DNA from: Thermoplasmatales archaeon JdFR-43
GTDB lineage: Archaea; Thermoplasmatota; E2; UBA202; JdFR-43
Direction of reading: 5' to 3'
Length of the DNA stretch: 5,501 bases
NCBI GenBank assembly: GCA_002011355.1
Contig: MTNE01000033.1
Span: 214 to 5,714 of the forward strand
Below are positions 4,837 through 5,501 of this stretch, one piece after another (the first letter of the stretch is position 1; the number at the start of each line of letters is the position of its first letter). The notes beneath the pieces were generated by a model. It was given only the letters and a program-made list of their open reading frames with translations, searched no databases and was not told the DNA's origin. The translations under genes were made by a program, and so were the position numbers.

Positions 4837-5501
4837 ATGGAATATCTGGCTGAGTCCGCCGTTGAAGAAGCTGCCCTGACCTGGCTGAAATCGCTGGGCT
4901 GGCGGATGAAACACGGCCCGGAGATCGCGCCCGGGACGCTCACCGCCGAGCGGGACGATTTCGGCCAGGTGGTGCTCCCCCGGCGCCTGCGGGATGCGCT
5001 CTTGCGCCTTAACCCGGGCCTCCCCGAGGAGACCCTCGAGGATGCCTTCCGCAAGCTCACCCGGCCGGAAGGGGCGACGCTGGTGGCCCGCAATCGCGCC
5101 GTCCACCACATGCTGGTGGACGGCGTAAACGTGGAGTACAAGCGGCCCGACGGCTCCATCGCCGGGGCGCAGGTGCGGGTGCTCGACTTCGAGCATCCCG
5201 AAAGCAACGATTGGCTGGCAGTCAACCAGTTCACCGTCATCGAGAACAAACATAACCGGCGCCCGGATATCGTGTTGTTCGTGAACGGCCTGCCGCTGGC
5301 CGTGATCGAGCTCAAGAACCCCGCCGACGAGGAAGCCGACATCTGGCGCGCCTTCAATCAGCTCCAAACCTACAAGGCCGAGATCCCCTCGCTTTTCGAC
5401 TACAACGAGGCGCTGGTGATATCGGACGGCATCGAGGCGCGCATCGGCACCCTCACCTCGCCCAAGGAGTGGTTCCGGCCCTGGCGCACCATCACCGGCG
5501 A
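4837..5501 (+). CDS. hsdR: Type I restriction enzyme motor/nuclease subunit HsdR (partial, 5' end only)
   Basis: HsdR cleaves unmethylated DNA and powers DNA translocation in the HsdR-HsdM-HsdS complex. The window holds its first 221 codons; full-length HsdR is usually around 1000 residues, so the helicase motor lies outside. The N-terminal nuclease domain is complete in its key residues: [11 protein letters not shown] (D144), AVIELKNP (E158, K160), and the following QLQTY (Q175, Y179), the Q-x3-Y motif typical of HsdR and RecB-family nucleases. ATG 4837 has GAGAGGT upstream. The sequence is GC-rich with strong G/C in third codon positions, like the hsdS linker and unlike the accessory genes. 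The first part (4850-4976) is repeated at 3296-3422. No frameshift or stop is seen, so the gene is intact as far as it can be read. Confidence 0.96.
   Translation, partial: MEYLAESAVEEAALTWLKSLGWRMKHGPEIAPGTLTAERDDFGQVVLPRRLRDALLRLNPGLPEETLEDAFRKLTRPEGATLVARNRAVHHMLVDGVNVEYKRPDGSIAGAQVRVLDFEHPESNDWLAVNQFTVIENKHNRRPDIVLFVNGLPLAVIELKNPADEEADIWRAFNQLQTYKAEIPSLFDYNEALVISDGIEARIGTLTSPKEWFRPWRTITG
4850..4976 (+). repeat. 127-bp direct repeat of the hsdR 5' end, right copy
   Basis: This is the copy that lies within the intact hsdR (codons 5-47). It is about 90% identical to 3296-3422. It marks the right boundary of the segment carrying the DUF3800 and BECR-like genes, so that segment plausibly entered by recombination with, or from, a related hsdR-containing locus. 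Confidence 0.9.

Noticed and set aside
3274..4976. Transposon or insertion sequence carrying the DUF3800 pair
   Set aside because: No transposase, terminal inverted repeats or short target-site duplication is visible. The flanking 127-bp repeats are diverged hsdR coding sequence, which fits recombination better.
4630..5367. Long open frame of 245 codons on the minus strand
   Set aside because: It lies opposite the clearly coding hsdR and the 161-aa gene. GC-rich codon use in hsdR suppresses stops on the other strand. The predicted peptide has no recognisable domain.
1..5501. CRISPR array, tRNA or rRNA gene
   Set aside because: No regularly spaced short repeats are present. I see no tRNA cloverleaf or rRNA-like conserved stretch, and nearly all of the window is protein-coding.

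Overview
This window is the downstream part of a type I restriction-modification (R-M) operon, all on the + strand, from a bacterium or archaeon that I cannot place further. The R-M core (the short ORF at 64-174, the central linker of hsdS, and hsdR) is GC-rich. The genes lodged between the core genes, and the two target-recognition domains of hsdS, look less GC-rich. That fits a GC-rich host whose R-M operon has collected foreign accessory genes. The codon-use judgement is by eye, not computed.

Layout. Positions 1-174 hold the end of an upstream gene, probably hsdM, and an overlapping 36-codon basic ORF. Positions 171-872 encode a PD-(D/E)XK-like nuclease-fold protein. Positions 862-2205 are hsdS, complete, with two target-recognition domains. 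Positions 2202-3299 encode a DUF3644-type protein with a HEPN-like R-x4-H motif and a C-terminal DNA-binding-like region. Positions 3274-3510 are a truncated 5' fragment of hsdR with an unrelated tail. Positions 3507-4214 encode a DUF3800 protein, and 4211-4696 a small basic protein that resembles RelE/barnase-type (BECR-fold) nucleases. A 140-base intergenic gap follows, with a strong hairpin. From 4837 to the window edge lies the start of an intact hsdR.

Almost every junction is a stop/start overlap (GTGA at 171, 11 nt at 862, ATGA at 2202, 26 nt at 3274, ATGA at 3507, GTGA at 4211). The accessory genes are therefore translationally coupled to the R-M genes. Only hsdR has a real upstream gap, with its own ribosome binding site.

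The most notable point is how the accessory genes are inserted. The nuclease-like gene is bracketed by a 29-bp direct repeat that carries the tail of the preceding ORF plus the ribosome binding site and start codon of hsdS. The DUF3800/BECR-like pair is bracketed by two copies, about 90% identical over 127 bp, of the 5' end of hsdR. Both insertions rebuild the junction they interrupted and leave the R-M genes intact. Together with the DUF3644 gene, this gives a type I R-M operon carrying up to three embedded modules, two of them nuclease-like and one HEPN-like, as candidate defence or toxin components.
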